Positions 1 to 7,966 of a stretch of 64,000 bases of DNA are shown here, piece by piece. The stretch lies in contig NZ_CP022163.1 in assembly GCF_002305855.1 (NCBI RefSeq), positions 1,240,292-1,304,291 on the forward strand. The letters run 5' to 3'. Position 1 is the first letter of the stretch. Each line of letters starts with the position of its first letter. The notes beneath the pieces were generated by a model. That model worked only from the letters and a program-made list of their open reading frames with translations. It was not told the DNA's origin and ran no database searches. This stretch comes from Melittangium boletus DSM 14713 (GTDB lineage Bacteria > Myxococcota > Myxococcia > Myxococcales > Myxococcaceae). Position numbers and translations under genes: made by a program.

Positions 1-2
1 AC

Positions 3-539
3 TTCCAGCGCTTGCATGACGTGATGTGGGTGGCGCTGGGGACAGCACCCGTACAGGTGACGGTGAGAGAGCGGGCGCGGGGCGAGTGGGTGGAGCGGCA
101 GCTGAGAGCGACACGAGTGCCCGAGACAGAAGAGTTTCCAGAAGCGAGGCAATGGGTGTGGGTGCGCAGCACGCGGGAGCGGGAGGGGAAGTTGCCCGAG
201 GTGGAGACACGGCTGTTTATAACGTCCGTACCTGGCGGGGAGTTGTCGGGAGAGCAGATGCTCACGCTGGTGAGAGGGCATTGGGGAATAGAGAATGGGC
301 CCAACTGGACGGCGGACGTCGTGCTGGAGGAAGACACGGGCTCGGCCAGCTTGCGTGGGCAGGCGCCCGTGGTGCTCAGTTGGCTGAGGCTGCTGGCCTA
401 CAATCTGCTGGCGCTGGTGCGCACGCACCTGCCCCCAAAAGACGGCAGGCTCGTTTCTTACGCTCGCACCCAGGAAGTGCTCTACCAGGGCTTGCTGGGC
501 CTGGCGGTGCTGCCGGAGAGTCTGGCCGTACTTGCCTGA
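3..539 (+). CDS. ISAs1-like transposase, C-terminal part, runs off left edge
   Basis: The reading frame is open to the left edge of the window, so only the C-terminal part (about 179 residues) of a transposase is seen. The sequence contains the motif RGHWGIEN followed by TADVVLEEDTG, the pattern around the last catalytic Glu of DDE transposases of the ISAs1 (IS4-like) group, and then the helix-rich tail (LRLLAYNLLALVRTH) usual for these proteins. It would cut and join the ends of its own insertion sequence. A TTG at position 12 could start translation, but residues upstream of it read on in frame, so it is more likely internal. No terminal inverted repeat could be placed with confidence. The family assignment rests on motif recognition only. 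Whether the element is intact depends on sequence outside the window. Confidence 0.7.
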   Translation, partial: FQRLHDVMWVALGTAPVQVTVRERARGEWVERQLRATRVPETEEFPEARQWVWVRSTREREGKLPEVETRLFITSVPGGELSGEQMLTLVRGHWGIENGPNWTADVVLEEDTGSASLRGQAPVVLSWLRLLAYNLLALVRTHLPPKDGRLVSYARTQEVLYQGLLGLAVLPESLAVLA

Positions 540-953
540 GCGCCCGCCAGCGCCCGGCTCCGGCCTCCTCTGCCTCCACCTCCTCGGCTTCGTGGGTCCG
601 TCATCAGTCAGTTCCCCTCCCCGGGGCGCTCCTCGCGCGAGCGCCCTCTGGAAGAACGCTCCCCTTTTGCCTGAAACAGATTGTTCTCCCTTCACCCCTC
701 TTCAAATCTTCCCTCTCGGACTTTGGATCAAGCCTGTCCCCTCCAGCGCATTCCGGGAAGCAGGTCCGCCAGCCTCCCTCCGAGGCATGCGTCAATCCCC
801 TGGAATGGACCGGGCCCTGGCCCTCCCCCGAGCGCTCCTCCGTCCGGGTGCTCCGCTCCACATCGATGCATCCCGCAACAAGATGGCGGCCCAAAACTTG
901 ACGAAGGCGCTTCTCTCTCCTCAAGAAGAGCGTGCAAGTCCGAGGGAAACGCC
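540..953. other. Non-coding stretch between IS remnant and Tsx-like gene
   Basis: This 414-base stretch has open frames on both strands, but they are low-complexity Pro/Arg/Ser translations without recognisable motifs and look like shadows of GC-rich DNA. It should contain the right end of the upstream insertion sequence and the promoter of the gene at 954. A pyrimidine-rich, somewhat AT-richer patch lies at about 655-725. No terminal repeat or clear promoter could be identified. Confidence 0.5.
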
Positions 954-1808
954 ATGATTCGTCGTCCGCTGTCCTTCTTCGCCGTGCTCGCCGTCCTGCT
1001 GACGTCGTCCAGCGCCTTCGCTGGAGTCTGGTTCGAACTGCTGCGAGCGCCCTGCCTCACGGGCGACAAGGCGAAGATCAACAACACGGGCCGCTATGTG
1101 GGCGCCGTGGATTGCTTCAACCAGGACTTCAATGGCGCCGGGGCCCGCACCACGCTGACCATCAAGGCCTTCCAGCAATGGGAGTACGGGTCCGTCTTCC
1201 TCTATTACGACATCACCGGCCCCTTCAACGCCGCCAACGCCCCGACGGCCAGCCCCAACGAGAAGGGCGGCTTCTTCGGAGGCATCACCATCGCGGTGTC
1301 ACCCAAGACGATCGCGGAGCAGGCGCTCAGCCGGAAGTTCGACTGGGGCCCCCTGCTCAACCTCTCGCTCAAGTATGAAATGGAGCACGTGAGCAAGTTC
1401 GGCATGCTCCACTACTACGGTCTGCAGTGGGACCTGCGGGTGCCGAGCATGGACTTCGTGACGGCCACCACGGTGATTCGCGATGACTGGGGCTACCGGG
1501 GCGTGGACCTGCAGGTGGGCCTCGCGTGGCAGAAATCCTTCTCCATCGCCGAGCAGGACTTCCTCTTCCTCGGCTTCTTCCAGACGGGCCTCTTCGGCGA
1601 GGGCGAGGGCATTGGCTCGCTCGCGGGCACGCGCGGCAACCGCTTCTTCCTCGCCCAGCCCGAGTTCCTGTGGGACTTCGGCAAGCTGGTCCACTTCACC
1701 CCGGGCAAGATCTACCTGGGTGCCGAGTACCAGTTCGCCTTCAACCGCTACCTCATCCCCGGGAAGATCGAGAACGTGCTCCAGGGCATGGTGCGCTGGA
1801 ACATCTGA
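954..1808 (+). CDS. Tsx-like outer-membrane channel protein
   Basis: A 284-residue protein with a cleavable signal peptide (about residues 1-22, ending SSSAFA). The mature part consists of alternating aromatic and polar strands (for example YYDITGPF, KYEMEHVSKFG, YLGAEYQFAFNRY) typical of a 12-stranded porin-like barrel. The pattern fits the nucleoside-specific channel Tsx/OmpK and DUF5020 group, which forms an outer-membrane pore for nucleosides. The ATG at 954 is chosen because it directly precedes the signal peptide and has GAGGG at about 8 bases upstream; a longer in-frame extension upstream lacks any sensible sequence. Six bases downstream a secreted protein of unknown role begins. A BMP-type, possibly nucleoside-binding lipoprotein lies 2.9 kb downstream, which would suit nucleoside scavenging, but that link is an inference. 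Confidence 0.7.
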   Translation: MIRRPLSFFAVLAVLLTSSSAFAGVWFELLRAPCLTGDKAKINNTGRYVGAVDCFNQDFNGAGARTTLTIKAFQQWEYGSVFLYYDITGPFNAANAPTASPNEKGGFFGGITIAVSPKTIAEQALSRKFDWGPLLNLSLKYEMEHVSKFGMLHYYGLQWDLRVPSMDFVTATTVIRDDWGYRGVDLQVGLAWQKSFSIAEQDFLFLGFFQTGLFGEGEGIGSLAGTRGNRFFLAQPEFLWDFGKLVHFTPGKIYLGAEYQFAFNRYLIPGKIENVLQGMVRWNI

Positions 1809-1814
1809 GCGTCC

Positions 1815-2849
1815 GTGAAACTCCTCCCGCTGCTGCTCGTTCCGCTCACGGTGCTCGCCCAGGAGCGGGGCCCCGCCCGCGCGTCCGCCCCCTCCACGAG
1901 CGAGCCCACCCTGTCGCTGCTCGAGCCCTCGGCGGAGGGCTGTGAGTGGGTCCGGTTCCAACCCCTCACCCAGGCGCGCCAGGTACTCGCCCGGCTCGCG
2001 GCGGGCTGCCAGGGCGGCGCCACGGCCTTGAGCCACGACGGCCGGCGCGGCGCGGTCCGCTTCTGGCGCGGCGCGGTCAGCGCGCCCGTCACGGGCCGGC
2101 CCACCTTCCCCGAACCCTTCCCCTCCCCCGCCTTCCGGGACCGGTTGTTCCTCGTGGACGTGAACGCGGGAACGGCCCAGGAGCTGGCGCTGCCCGGCTC
2201 GGGCGAGCTCGTCGAGTTCGGTTTCGATGCCACGGGCCGGCTGCTCGGACTCACCCTCCAGCGGCTCACGCCGGAGCAGGAGCGGGCCGGCGGGGTGGAG
2301 TTCAACGGCGCGCGGATTTCCTTCGAGCTGGATGGCCGCGGACGCCCATTGCTCGCCCATGCCTTCGTCTGGCGCGACGGTGCCTGGTCCCATCAGGACA
2401 TGAAGGCCACCACCGAGGCCGCCGGGACCCGGGTGCTGGCGCTCCGCGCGACGCTGGGCGAGCGGTCGAGCCGCGCGTTGGACCCTCGCTTCGAGCCCGT
2501 GGAGATCGAAAGCGACGCGCTGCTCGATCAACTGCACCCGCTCACCCCGGAGCAGCCCGACGGCGAGTGGTCCCTGCTCGTGAATGGCGGCACCACCCTG
2601 GCCATCTGGGGCGTCCCCTACGGCGAGCAAGCGCTGGCCACCGGTCTGCTGCGCAAGGTGGAGCGAGGCAAGGCGCTCGCGTTGCCTGGTTTCGACTACC
2701 GCGCCAATGATCTGACCCGGCTCCAGACCCAGGGTGCGTTCCTGCTCCTCTCCCTCGCCGATTCCGGAGGCCACCCCCGGCTGTACCGGGGCAGGAAGCT
2801 CCTCTGGCGCTCGGAGAGCGCCCGGGCCGTGACGATCTGGCCCAGGTGA
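1815..2849 (+). CDS. Secreted protein of unknown function
   Basis: A 344-residue protein starting at GTG six bases after the Tsx-like gene, so the two are probably cotranscribed. The first 15 residues form a short signal peptide (MKLLPLLLVPLTVLA) before a low-complexity Ala/Pro/Ser region. The rest is a soluble domain with several short beta-like segments, for example FGFDATGRLLGLTLQ at about residue 135, which resembles the repeating strands of beta-propeller proteins. No catalytic motif is visible and I do not recognise the family. The position behind an outer-membrane channel suggests an envelope location. Confidence 0.6.
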   Translation: MKLLPLLLVPLTVLAQERGPARASAPSTSEPTLSLLEPSAEGCEWVRFQPLTQARQVLARLAAGCQGGATALSHDGRRGAVRFWRGAVSAPVTGRPTFPEPFPSPAFRDRLFLVDVNAGTAQELALPGSGELVEFGFDATGRLLGLTLQRLTPEQERAGGVEFNGARISFELDGRGRPLLAHAFVWRDGAWSHQDMKATTEAAGTRVLALRATLGERSSRALDPRFEPVEIESDALLDQLHPLTPEQPDGEWSLLVNGGTTLAIWGVPYGEQALATGLLRKVERGKALALPGFDYRANDLTRLQTQGAFLLLSLADSGGHPRLYRGRKLLWRSESARAVTIWPR

Positions 2850-3007
2850 GCCCGGCCTCCAGGCAGCCGCTTGTCCGAATCCAGGAAGCCGCCCGGAAGC
2901 TTCTCCGCCTTTCCGCCCGTGGCTACCTCTTCTTCATGACCGCGAGGGCCTTTCGTGGGCGAGGGCTTCCACGGGCGGCCACTCGCCTCGGCATGAAGGG
3001 CGATCCC

Positions 3008-3499
3008 ATGCGCAAGAGCATTCTGGCAGTCGCGTTCGTGGCGGCATCCGCGGGAGTGGCCAGTGCCCAGGAGGGCAGCGTCATCCAGCAGCCGGACCCC
3101 TCCCTCCAGCAGCCCATTCCCGGCGGCGATAACTCGCTTCTGCAACCCCAGACGGGAAGCACCCTGCTCCAGCAGCCCATGACGGGCAGTTACGGACTCC
3201 AGCAACCCATGACTGGGAGCTACGGGCTCCAGCAACCCATGATGGGCAGTTACGGGCTCCAGCAGCCCATGACCGGGAGCTACGGGCTCCAGCAGCCCTT
3301 GGGCAGCGGCTCCTCCTTCACCTTCCAGACGCCGCTGAACGACAGCCTGGGCACCTCGACCATGACGCCGGGCCTCTCTTCCTTCGAGCAGGGGTTCAAC
3401 CAGCCCCTCACCATCCCAAACACCCCGCTGCAACAGTCCGACCCCAATTCCCTGGGCTCACAACCCATCGGCGTCCCATCCCCGTCTGGCACCCGGTAG
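3008..3499 (+). CDS. Small secreted repeat protein (LQQPMTGSYG repeats)
   Basis: A 163-residue protein with a clear signal peptide (MRKSILAVAFVAASAGVASA) followed by a Gln/Pro/Ser/Gly-rich chain without predicted globular structure. Residues 54-93 hold four tandem copies of a 10-residue unit, LQQPMTGSYG, then a broken fifth unit. The remainder repeats looser QQP and PLNDS-type segments. The ATG at 3008 is preferred over an upstream in-frame start because it begins exactly at the signal peptide. The composition suggests an exported, disordered or matrix-like surface protein. No function is recognised and no partner is evident; the gene stands alone between a secreted protein and an oxygenase. 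Confidence 0.65.
   Translation: MRKSILAVAFVAASAGVASAQEGSVIQQPDPSLQQPIPGGDNSLLQPQTGSTLLQQPMTGSYGLQQPMTGSYGLQQPMMGSYGLQQPMTGSYGLQQPLGSGSSFTFQTPLNDSLGTSTMTPGLSSFEQGFNQPLTIPNTPLQQSDPNSLGSQPIGVPSPSGTR
3167..3300 (+). repeat. Tandem 30-bp repeat, four full units plus a partial
   Basis: Units start at 3167, 3197, 3227 and 3257, each 30 bases and each encoding LQQPMTGSYG (the third has Met for Thr); a partial unit follows at 3287. Most differences between units are synonymous (acgggcagt/actgggagc/atgggcagt), so the peptide is conserved more than the DNA, which suggests selection on the protein repeat. Confidence 0.9.
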
Positions 3500-3583
3500 G
3501 GGAAACCCGGCGGGCGCTTCCGGACGAGGCCCACGGAGAGCGTATTCCGCCAGGAGGCGAGGCGCGGTACACCTGGGGTCGCC

Positions 3584-4696
3584 ATGGCGGAGACCTCGAT
3601 GAACATTCCCACTGTCGACCTCGGTGACCTCTCCTCGGATGATCCCTCGCGCGTCGAGCGCGGCGCGGCGGCGATCCGGGAGGCGTTCGGCGTCTTCGGG
3701 CTCGCCTACGTGAAGAACCACGGGGTCGACGCCGCGGCGCTCGAGCGCTTCTACGATGCCTTCGGCCAGTTCATCTCCTGGCCCACCGAGGCCAAGAAGC
3801 CCTATGGCCGCGCGGACCTCTGGTACCAGCGGGGCTGGACGCCCCCCAACACCGAGGTGGCGGTCGCGGGCAACGGTCAGCCGGACTTCAAGGAGTGCTA
3901 CTTCGCCGCGCCCTACCCGCCCGATGAGAGCTCCGCGCTCGAGTTCCCGAGCCTCTACCCGGAGAACCTCTGGCCGCCGGACGCGCCGCCGTACTTCCAG
4001 GAAGGACTGATGACACTGGGCCGAGCGCTCCACGAGGCGGGGCTCGCGCTGCTGCGCGGTGCCGCCATGGCGCTCGGATTGCCTGACGCGGCGTTCACCG
4101 GCTTCTGCGAACGGGGTCCCCACGTCACGCGCGCGCTGCAATACCTGCCCCTCAAACCCTCCCAGGTGAACACGGGCATCCTCTGGGGCGAGGAGCACAC
4201 GGACTTCAACCTGCTCACGCTCCTGCCCGGAGGCCGCTTCCTGGATCCGAACGCGCGGCCCGCGTCCAAGCCGGATGAGCAGAGCGGGCTGTACCTGCGC
4301 ACCCGCGCCACCCCCGAGGAGCCCAAGGGGCGCATGGTGCGAGGAACGGCTCCCGCCGGGTGCATCGTCGCGCAGGTGGGCCAGCAGTTGGAGATCCTCA
4401 CCGGCGGCACGTTCCTCGCCACCCCGCACGTCATCACCGCGCCGGGCGTGCCGGGCTGGCAGCGGCAGTCCGCCGCCCACTTCATGCACGTGCACACGAG
4501 CACCGTGCTCTTCCCCCTCACGAGGTTCCGCACCCCGGAGGCCATCCAGAACTACGCCCCCCCGGTGCTCGCGGGCACGTACGACATCAAGACCCTGGTG
4601 GACATCGGTCTGGCGCCCCCGAGCGCGTTGGATCAACTCGGCTACCGCCACTACGACCGGCTCAACCGCATGCGCACCGACGGCACCGGTACCTAG
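3584..4696 (+). CDS. Isopenicillin N synthase-like Fe(II)/2-oxoglutarate oxygenase
   Basis: A 370-residue soluble enzyme of the plant-type non-haem iron dioxygenase family. The N-terminal DIOX_N-like part (about residues 7-120) is followed by the double-stranded beta-helix core. Iron ligands are visible as HTD at 205-207 and His282 in TPHVITAPG, and the 2-oxoglutarate-binding pair appears as RQS at 294-296. Such enzymes hydroxylate, desaturate or cyclise small molecules using O2 and 2-oxoglutarate; the substrate cannot be read from sequence. The gene stands alone, with the BMP-type lipoprotein gene 18 bases downstream in the same direction. Length and motif spacing are normal, so an active enzyme is expected. 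Confidence 0.85.
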   Translation: MAETSMNIPTVDLGDLSSDDPSRVERGAAAIREAFGVFGLAYVKNHGVDAAALERFYDAFGQFISWPTEAKKPYGRADLWYQRGWTPPNTEVAVAGNGQPDFKECYFAAPYPPDESSALEFPSLYPENLWPPDAPPYFQEGLMTLGRALHEAGLALLRGAAMALGLPDAAFTGFCERGPHVTRALQYLPLKPSQVNTGILWGEEHTDFNLLTLLPGGRFLDPNARPASKPDEQSGLYLRTRATPEEPKGRMVRGTAPAGCIVAQVGQQLEILTGGTFLATPHVITAPGVPGWQRQSAAHFMHVHTSTVLFPLTRFRTPEAIQNYAPPVLAGTYDIKTLVDIGLAPPSALDQLGYRHYDRLNRMRTDGTGT

Positions 4697-4714
4697 ACGT
4701 GTTAGGACGGGTCC

Positions 4715-5914
4715 ATGCGCCTGCCCGTCCTCGGTCTTGTTCTCGCCCTCTCTTCACTGTCGGCCTGCAAGAGCCGCAAGGAAGAGTCCCCCGCGGCACC
4801 CGCTCCGTCCCCGGCCGTCGCGAAGGAGCAGGAGGACTCCGCGGCCCGGCCCCCCCGGGTGGGCATCGTCCTGAGCCTGGGGGGACGCGGGGATCAGTCC
4901 TTCAATGATTCCGCCCTGCGCGGGCTGGAGGAGTGGGCCTCGGGCGTGAAGTACGTGGGAGACGCCTACCGGCCGCTGTCACCCGAGGAGCGCCAGGCAT
5001 CGCTCCAGGGCTCGCTCGGAGAGGACCTGGCCCGGCGCGGCAGCCCCATGGAGGCGCTCGGCGTCACGCCACTCGTCATCCAGAGCCGCGTGGCCGAGGA
5101 CTACGAGCCCAACCTGCAACTGCTCGCGGACCAGGGCGTGCCGTTGTCGCTGACGGTGGGCTTCCTGATGGAGAACGCCGTGGAGACGGCCGCGAAGCGC
5201 AACCCCTCCATGAACTACCTGCTGGTGGACAGCCCCCTGCTCACCCCCCAGGGAAAGCCCTACACCCTGCCGAATGTGCGCACCGTCGTCTTCCGCGAGG
5301 AAGAGGGCTGCTTTCTCGTGGGCGCGCTGGCGGGGCTCGTGACGAAGACGGGCAAGGTGGGCTTCGTGGGCGGCATGGAGATTCCCCTCGTCAAGCGCTA
5401 CGAGGCCGGCTTCCGCGCGGGCCTGGCCGCCACCCACCCCAAGGCCACCTTCATGGCCAGCTACACCGGAGGCTTCACCCACTTCGCCCTGGGCAAGCAG
5501 GTGGGACAGGATCTGCTGGCCAAGGACGCGGACGTCATCTTCGCCGCCGCGGGCGTGGACGGCCTGGGCGCCATCCAGGCGGTGAAGGAGGCGCGTGACG
5601 AGGGCAAGACCGTCTACGTCATTGGCGTGGACTCGGATCCCTCGCACCTGGCGCCCAAGGCGGTGCTGTCCGCGGTGGTCAAGCGCGTGGACCTGGTGGT
5701 GTACGAGGCCGTGAGGGATCAACTGGCGGGCACCTTCCAGGGCGGCGACCAGAACCTGGGCCTGAAGGAGGGGGGCATCACCTACGCCCCCGTGCGGCTG
5801 GACTTCCCCGGCAAGGACGAGGCGCTGCGCGCCCTCCAGGCGTTCAAGGCGAAGATCATCTCCGGAGAGATTCGCGTGCCCACGCATCCGGATCAGCTTC
5901 CCGCCGCTCCGTGA
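4715..5914 (+). CDS. BMP-family (PnrA-like) substrate-binding lipoprotein
   Basis: A 399-residue lipoprotein with a type II signal peptide (lipobox LSAC, Cys18) and the basic membrane protein/PnrA fold: PRVGIVLSLGG near residue 50, FNDSALRGLEEW, and KVGFVGGMEIPLVKRYEAGFRAG in the middle, which are the family's recognition blocks. Members bind nucleosides or similar ligands for ABC transporters in the periplasm; some act as sensors. No transporter ATPase or permease follows, so it must work with distant subunits or as an orphan binding protein. Its last 59 bases overlap the 3' end of the convergent desaturase gene, an unusual tail-to-tail coding overlap. Confidence 0.88.
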   Translation: MRLPVLGLVLALSSLSACKSRKEESPAAPAPSPAVAKEQEDSAARPPRVGIVLSLGGRGDQSFNDSALRGLEEWASGVKYVGDAYRPLSPEERQASLQGSLGEDLARRGSPMEALGVTPLVIQSRVAEDYEPNLQLLADQGVPLSLTVGFLMENAVETAAKRNPSMNYLLVDSPLLTPQGKPYTLPNVRTVVFREEEGCFLVGALAGLVTKTGKVGFVGGMEIPLVKRYEAGFRAGLAATHPKATFMASYTGGFTHFALGKQVGQDLLAKDADVIFAAAGVDGLGAIQAVKEARDEGKTVYVIGVDSDPSHLAPKAVLSAVVKRVDLVVYEAVRDQLAGTFQGGDQNLGLKEGGITYAPVRLDFPGKDEALRALQAFKAKIISGEIRVPTHPDQLPAAP

Positions 5915-6788
5915 GCCGGGGGCCGCGCCAGAAGCGCAGGAAGGCCGTCAGGTAGCCCGGCCGCTCGCGCGACGGATCGTCGTAGCGCGGCAGGTACAGC
6001 CACGGCACGCGCGGGTGCTGGTGGTGCGCCAGGTGCCAGTTGAAGTGCAGCAGCAGCAGCTCGTAGGGCCGGGCGGCGCGCAGGTTGTGCGCTCCGTCCA
6101 GCACGTGCCGGGGGCTCGCCGCGTGGGTGATGTACTGCTGCGCCGACCAGTTCACCCCATAGAGCAGGTAGAGCAACAGATAGCGGCCCGGGGACAGGCC
6201 CAGGCCCAGGATGAGCCCCGCGTGCAGGAGCACCACGCCCGCGCACTCCCACCGGATGCGGCGGAAGAAGCCCTCGGGGATGCCGTTGAGCATCGCCACC
6301 GTGGACGGATCCTTGAGCACCTGGCCCCGCAGCAGCCGGGGCCACACCAGCATCGACACGACCGCCAACGGCACGGCCACCCAGAAGCCACCCGTATAAA
6401 GGAAGTAGAAGTACACCCGCTTCCACGCGAGGTTGTCCGAGGGGTAGTACAGGTCGAACATCTCCGCGTCGCTGCGGTTGCGCCGGTGGTGGCCCAGGTG
6501 GCACGCGCGCAGGAAGGTGAAGGGCCCCGGGAAGAAGGCGGCCAGCAGCACGCCAAAGGCCTCGTTCACCGAGGCGTTCGCGTGGAAGACGCGGTGCTCG
6601 GCCTCGTGCAGCAGGGAGTACAGCGGCAGGAAGAGGAACGAGAACGCGATCCCCAGCGCCAGCAGCGCCCCGTCGCTCTCCACCCGGGAGGCGAGCCACT
6701 GCAGCCCCACGCCCCCGGAGATGATGCCCAGCGCCAGGCAGACGTTGAGGCGGCCCGGAGGCGGCGGTGGAGACAGGGGCTCCTTCAT
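5856..6788 (-). CDS. Membrane fatty acid desaturase
   Basis: A 310-residue membrane protein with the three His clusters of the membrane desaturase/hydroxylase superfamily: HEAEH near residue 63, HLGHHRR near 98 and HLAHHQHP near 260. Hydrophobic segments lie between them (for example FLFLPLYSLL and VAVPLAVVSMLVW). The di-iron centre would introduce a double bond or hydroxyl group into an acyl or sphingoid chain. The ATG at 6788 overlaps the stop of the upstream PAP2 gene as ATGA, so the two are translationally coupled, pointing to a joint role in lipid modification. The 3' end overlaps the convergent BMP lipoprotein gene by 59 bases. The exact lipid substrate is unknown. Confidence 0.85.
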   Translation of the reverse strand: MKEPLSPPPPPGRLNVCLALGIISGGVGLQWLASRVESDGALLALGIAFSFLFLPLYSLLHEAEHRVFHANASVNEAFGVLLAAFFPGPFTFLRACHLGHHRRNRSDAEMFDLYYPSDNLAWKRVYFYFLYTGGFWVAVPLAVVSMLVWPRLLRGQVLKDPSTVAMLNGIPEGFFRRIRWECAGVVLLHAGLILGLGLSPGRYLLLYLLYGVNWSAQQYITHAASPRHVLDGAHNLRAARPYELLLLHFNWHLAHHQHPRVPWLYLPRYDDPSRERPGYLTAFLRFWRGPRLTERREADPDAWARESLRR

Positions 6789-7441
6789 GGCCGGACCTCC
6801 ACGGGGGGTGCCGGCTCGAGCCGCGCGGGCGCCGAGGCCTTCCGGCGGAACCACACCGCGTGGACGCCCCAGGCCACCGCGAGCCCCCCGAGCACATCCA
6901 CCAGGAAGTGCTGCTTCACCGTCAACGTGGACAAGGAGATGAGCACCGCCCACAGCATCCACAGCGCGCCGCCCCGGTGGTGACGCAGGCGCAGGGCGCC
7001 GAGCATGGTGGTGGCCACGTGGATGCTCGGGAACGTGTTGCCCGCGTTGTCCGAGGCATGCATCCGCCGGAACTGCTCCCGCCAGAAACCCGGGGGGATG
7101 CTGTCCAGCGGGGGCCGCGGGTAGTGCGCGGTGAAGAGGATGAAGCCCAGGTAGCACACGGCGTTGGCCAGCAGCACCGCTCCGAGCATTCGCAGGTACT
7201 CGTGCCCGTCCAGCAGCCACGCCGCCCCGAGCAGCAGCGCGAAGAAGCTGGAATAAAGAGCGTACGTCCACGGCAGGAAGGGAATGGCCGTGTCCAGGGA
7301 CGTGAGGAAGTCGAAGCGCGGCGGCAGGGTGTCGTTGATCCAGAAATAGGGCTGAAAGGTGGCGGCGATGGCCACCCCCGTCGTCAGCAGCCGTCCCGCG
7401 AAGTGCCCATTGAGACGGTACAACCACGCCATCACCCTCAC
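6785..7441 (-). CDS. PAP2-family membrane phosphatase/phosphotransferase
   Basis: A 218-residue membrane protein with about six hydrophobic segments. The PAP2 catalytic blocks appear as PSIH (in NTFPSIHVAT) and STLTVKQHFLVDVLGG, which hold the phosphate-binding Ser, the acid-base His and the nucleophile His/Asp pair. The classical first KxxxxxxRP block is not obvious. This version resembles the Aur1/inositol-phosphorylceramide-synthase-like branch. It probably moves or removes phosphate groups of lipid head groups at the inner membrane. A GTG start at 7441 is chosen because AGGAGG lies seven bases upstream; an ATG at 7486 would add a Gly/Pro-rich leader without a ribosome site. It overlaps the desaturase start by four bases, forming a lipid operon. 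Confidence 0.8.
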   Translation of the reverse strand: MRVMAWLYRLNGHFAGRLLTTGVAIAATFQPYFWINDTLPPRFDFLTSLDTAIPFLPWTYALYSSFFALLLGAAWLLDGHEYLRMLGAVLLANAVCYLGFILFTAHYPRPPLDSIPPGFWREQFRRMHASDNAGNTFPSIHVATTMLGALRLRHHRGGALWMLWAVLISLSTLTVKQHFLVDVLGGLAVAWGVHAVWFRRKASAPARLEPAPPVEVRP

Positions 7442-7597
7442 CGTGCGTCCTCCTCCGCTCCTCCCGGTGGGGGGAAGCGCCCCCATGCTAGCCCACGCGC
7501 GGAGCGGCCACGTCTTCCCGGACAGAGCCGGACTTTCCTGGCAAGCACCTTGCTAGGACTTCAGTCCAGGTAGATCGATTGTAGGGAGGCCGGAATC

Positions 7598-7915
7598 ATG
7601 GATGGGCGGGAACAGGAGCAGCAGGAGGTGGCACAGGCGGTCATGCTGTTCGCCAAGGACACCATCATGGCGGCGCTCCGGGTGATGCAAGAGCACGGAG
7701 TGCGGCAGTTGCCCGTGGTGGACGAGGAGCGCGGTGAGTGGCTGGGCGAGGTCACCGAGGAGGAGTTGCGCCGCCTCTGGAAGGTGGCCCCCCTGATCAG
7801 CATGGCTGAAGTTCTTTCAGGCACGCCCCAGCCCAAGCCCACGGGGCCCGAGGTGCGAGAGGTCGCGCCGCTCTTGAACTTCTACCGGGTGCCGCCGAGC
7901 CATTGGCGGCACTGA
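7598..7915 (+). CDS. Small CBS-domain protein
   Basis: A 105-residue cytosolic protein carrying one CBS motif: residues about 15-62 read VMLFAKDTIMAALRVMQEHG, then VRQLPVVDEE and GEVTEEELRRLW, the usual beta-alpha-beta pattern. CBS modules bind adenosine nucleotides and normally work in pairs, so this protein may dimerise. GGGAGG about 11 bases before the ATG supports the start. It is a single gene, separated from the convergent sigma-factor gene by a strong hairpin. Its target is not evident. Confidence 0.75.
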   Translation: MDGREQEQQEVAQAVMLFAKDTIMAALRVMQEHGVRQLPVVDEERGEWLGEVTEEELRRLWKVAPLISMAEVLSGTPQPKPTGPEVREVAPLLNFYRVPPSHWRH

Positions 7916-7923
7916 AGCACGAC

Positions 7924-7948
7924 GGGGGCCGTGACGAGCACGGCCCCC
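7924..7948. terminator. Bidirectional hairpin terminator
   Basis: A perfect 10-bp stem (GGGGGCCGTG paired with CACGGCCCCC) around a 5-base loop lies between the stop of the CBS gene (7915) and the stop of the convergent sigma-factor gene (7967). There is no T-run, as is common in GC-rich genomes, but the position between convergent genes supports a terminator for both. Confidence 0.75.
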
Positions 7949-7966
7949 AGGGAAGGAGCGGAGCCG

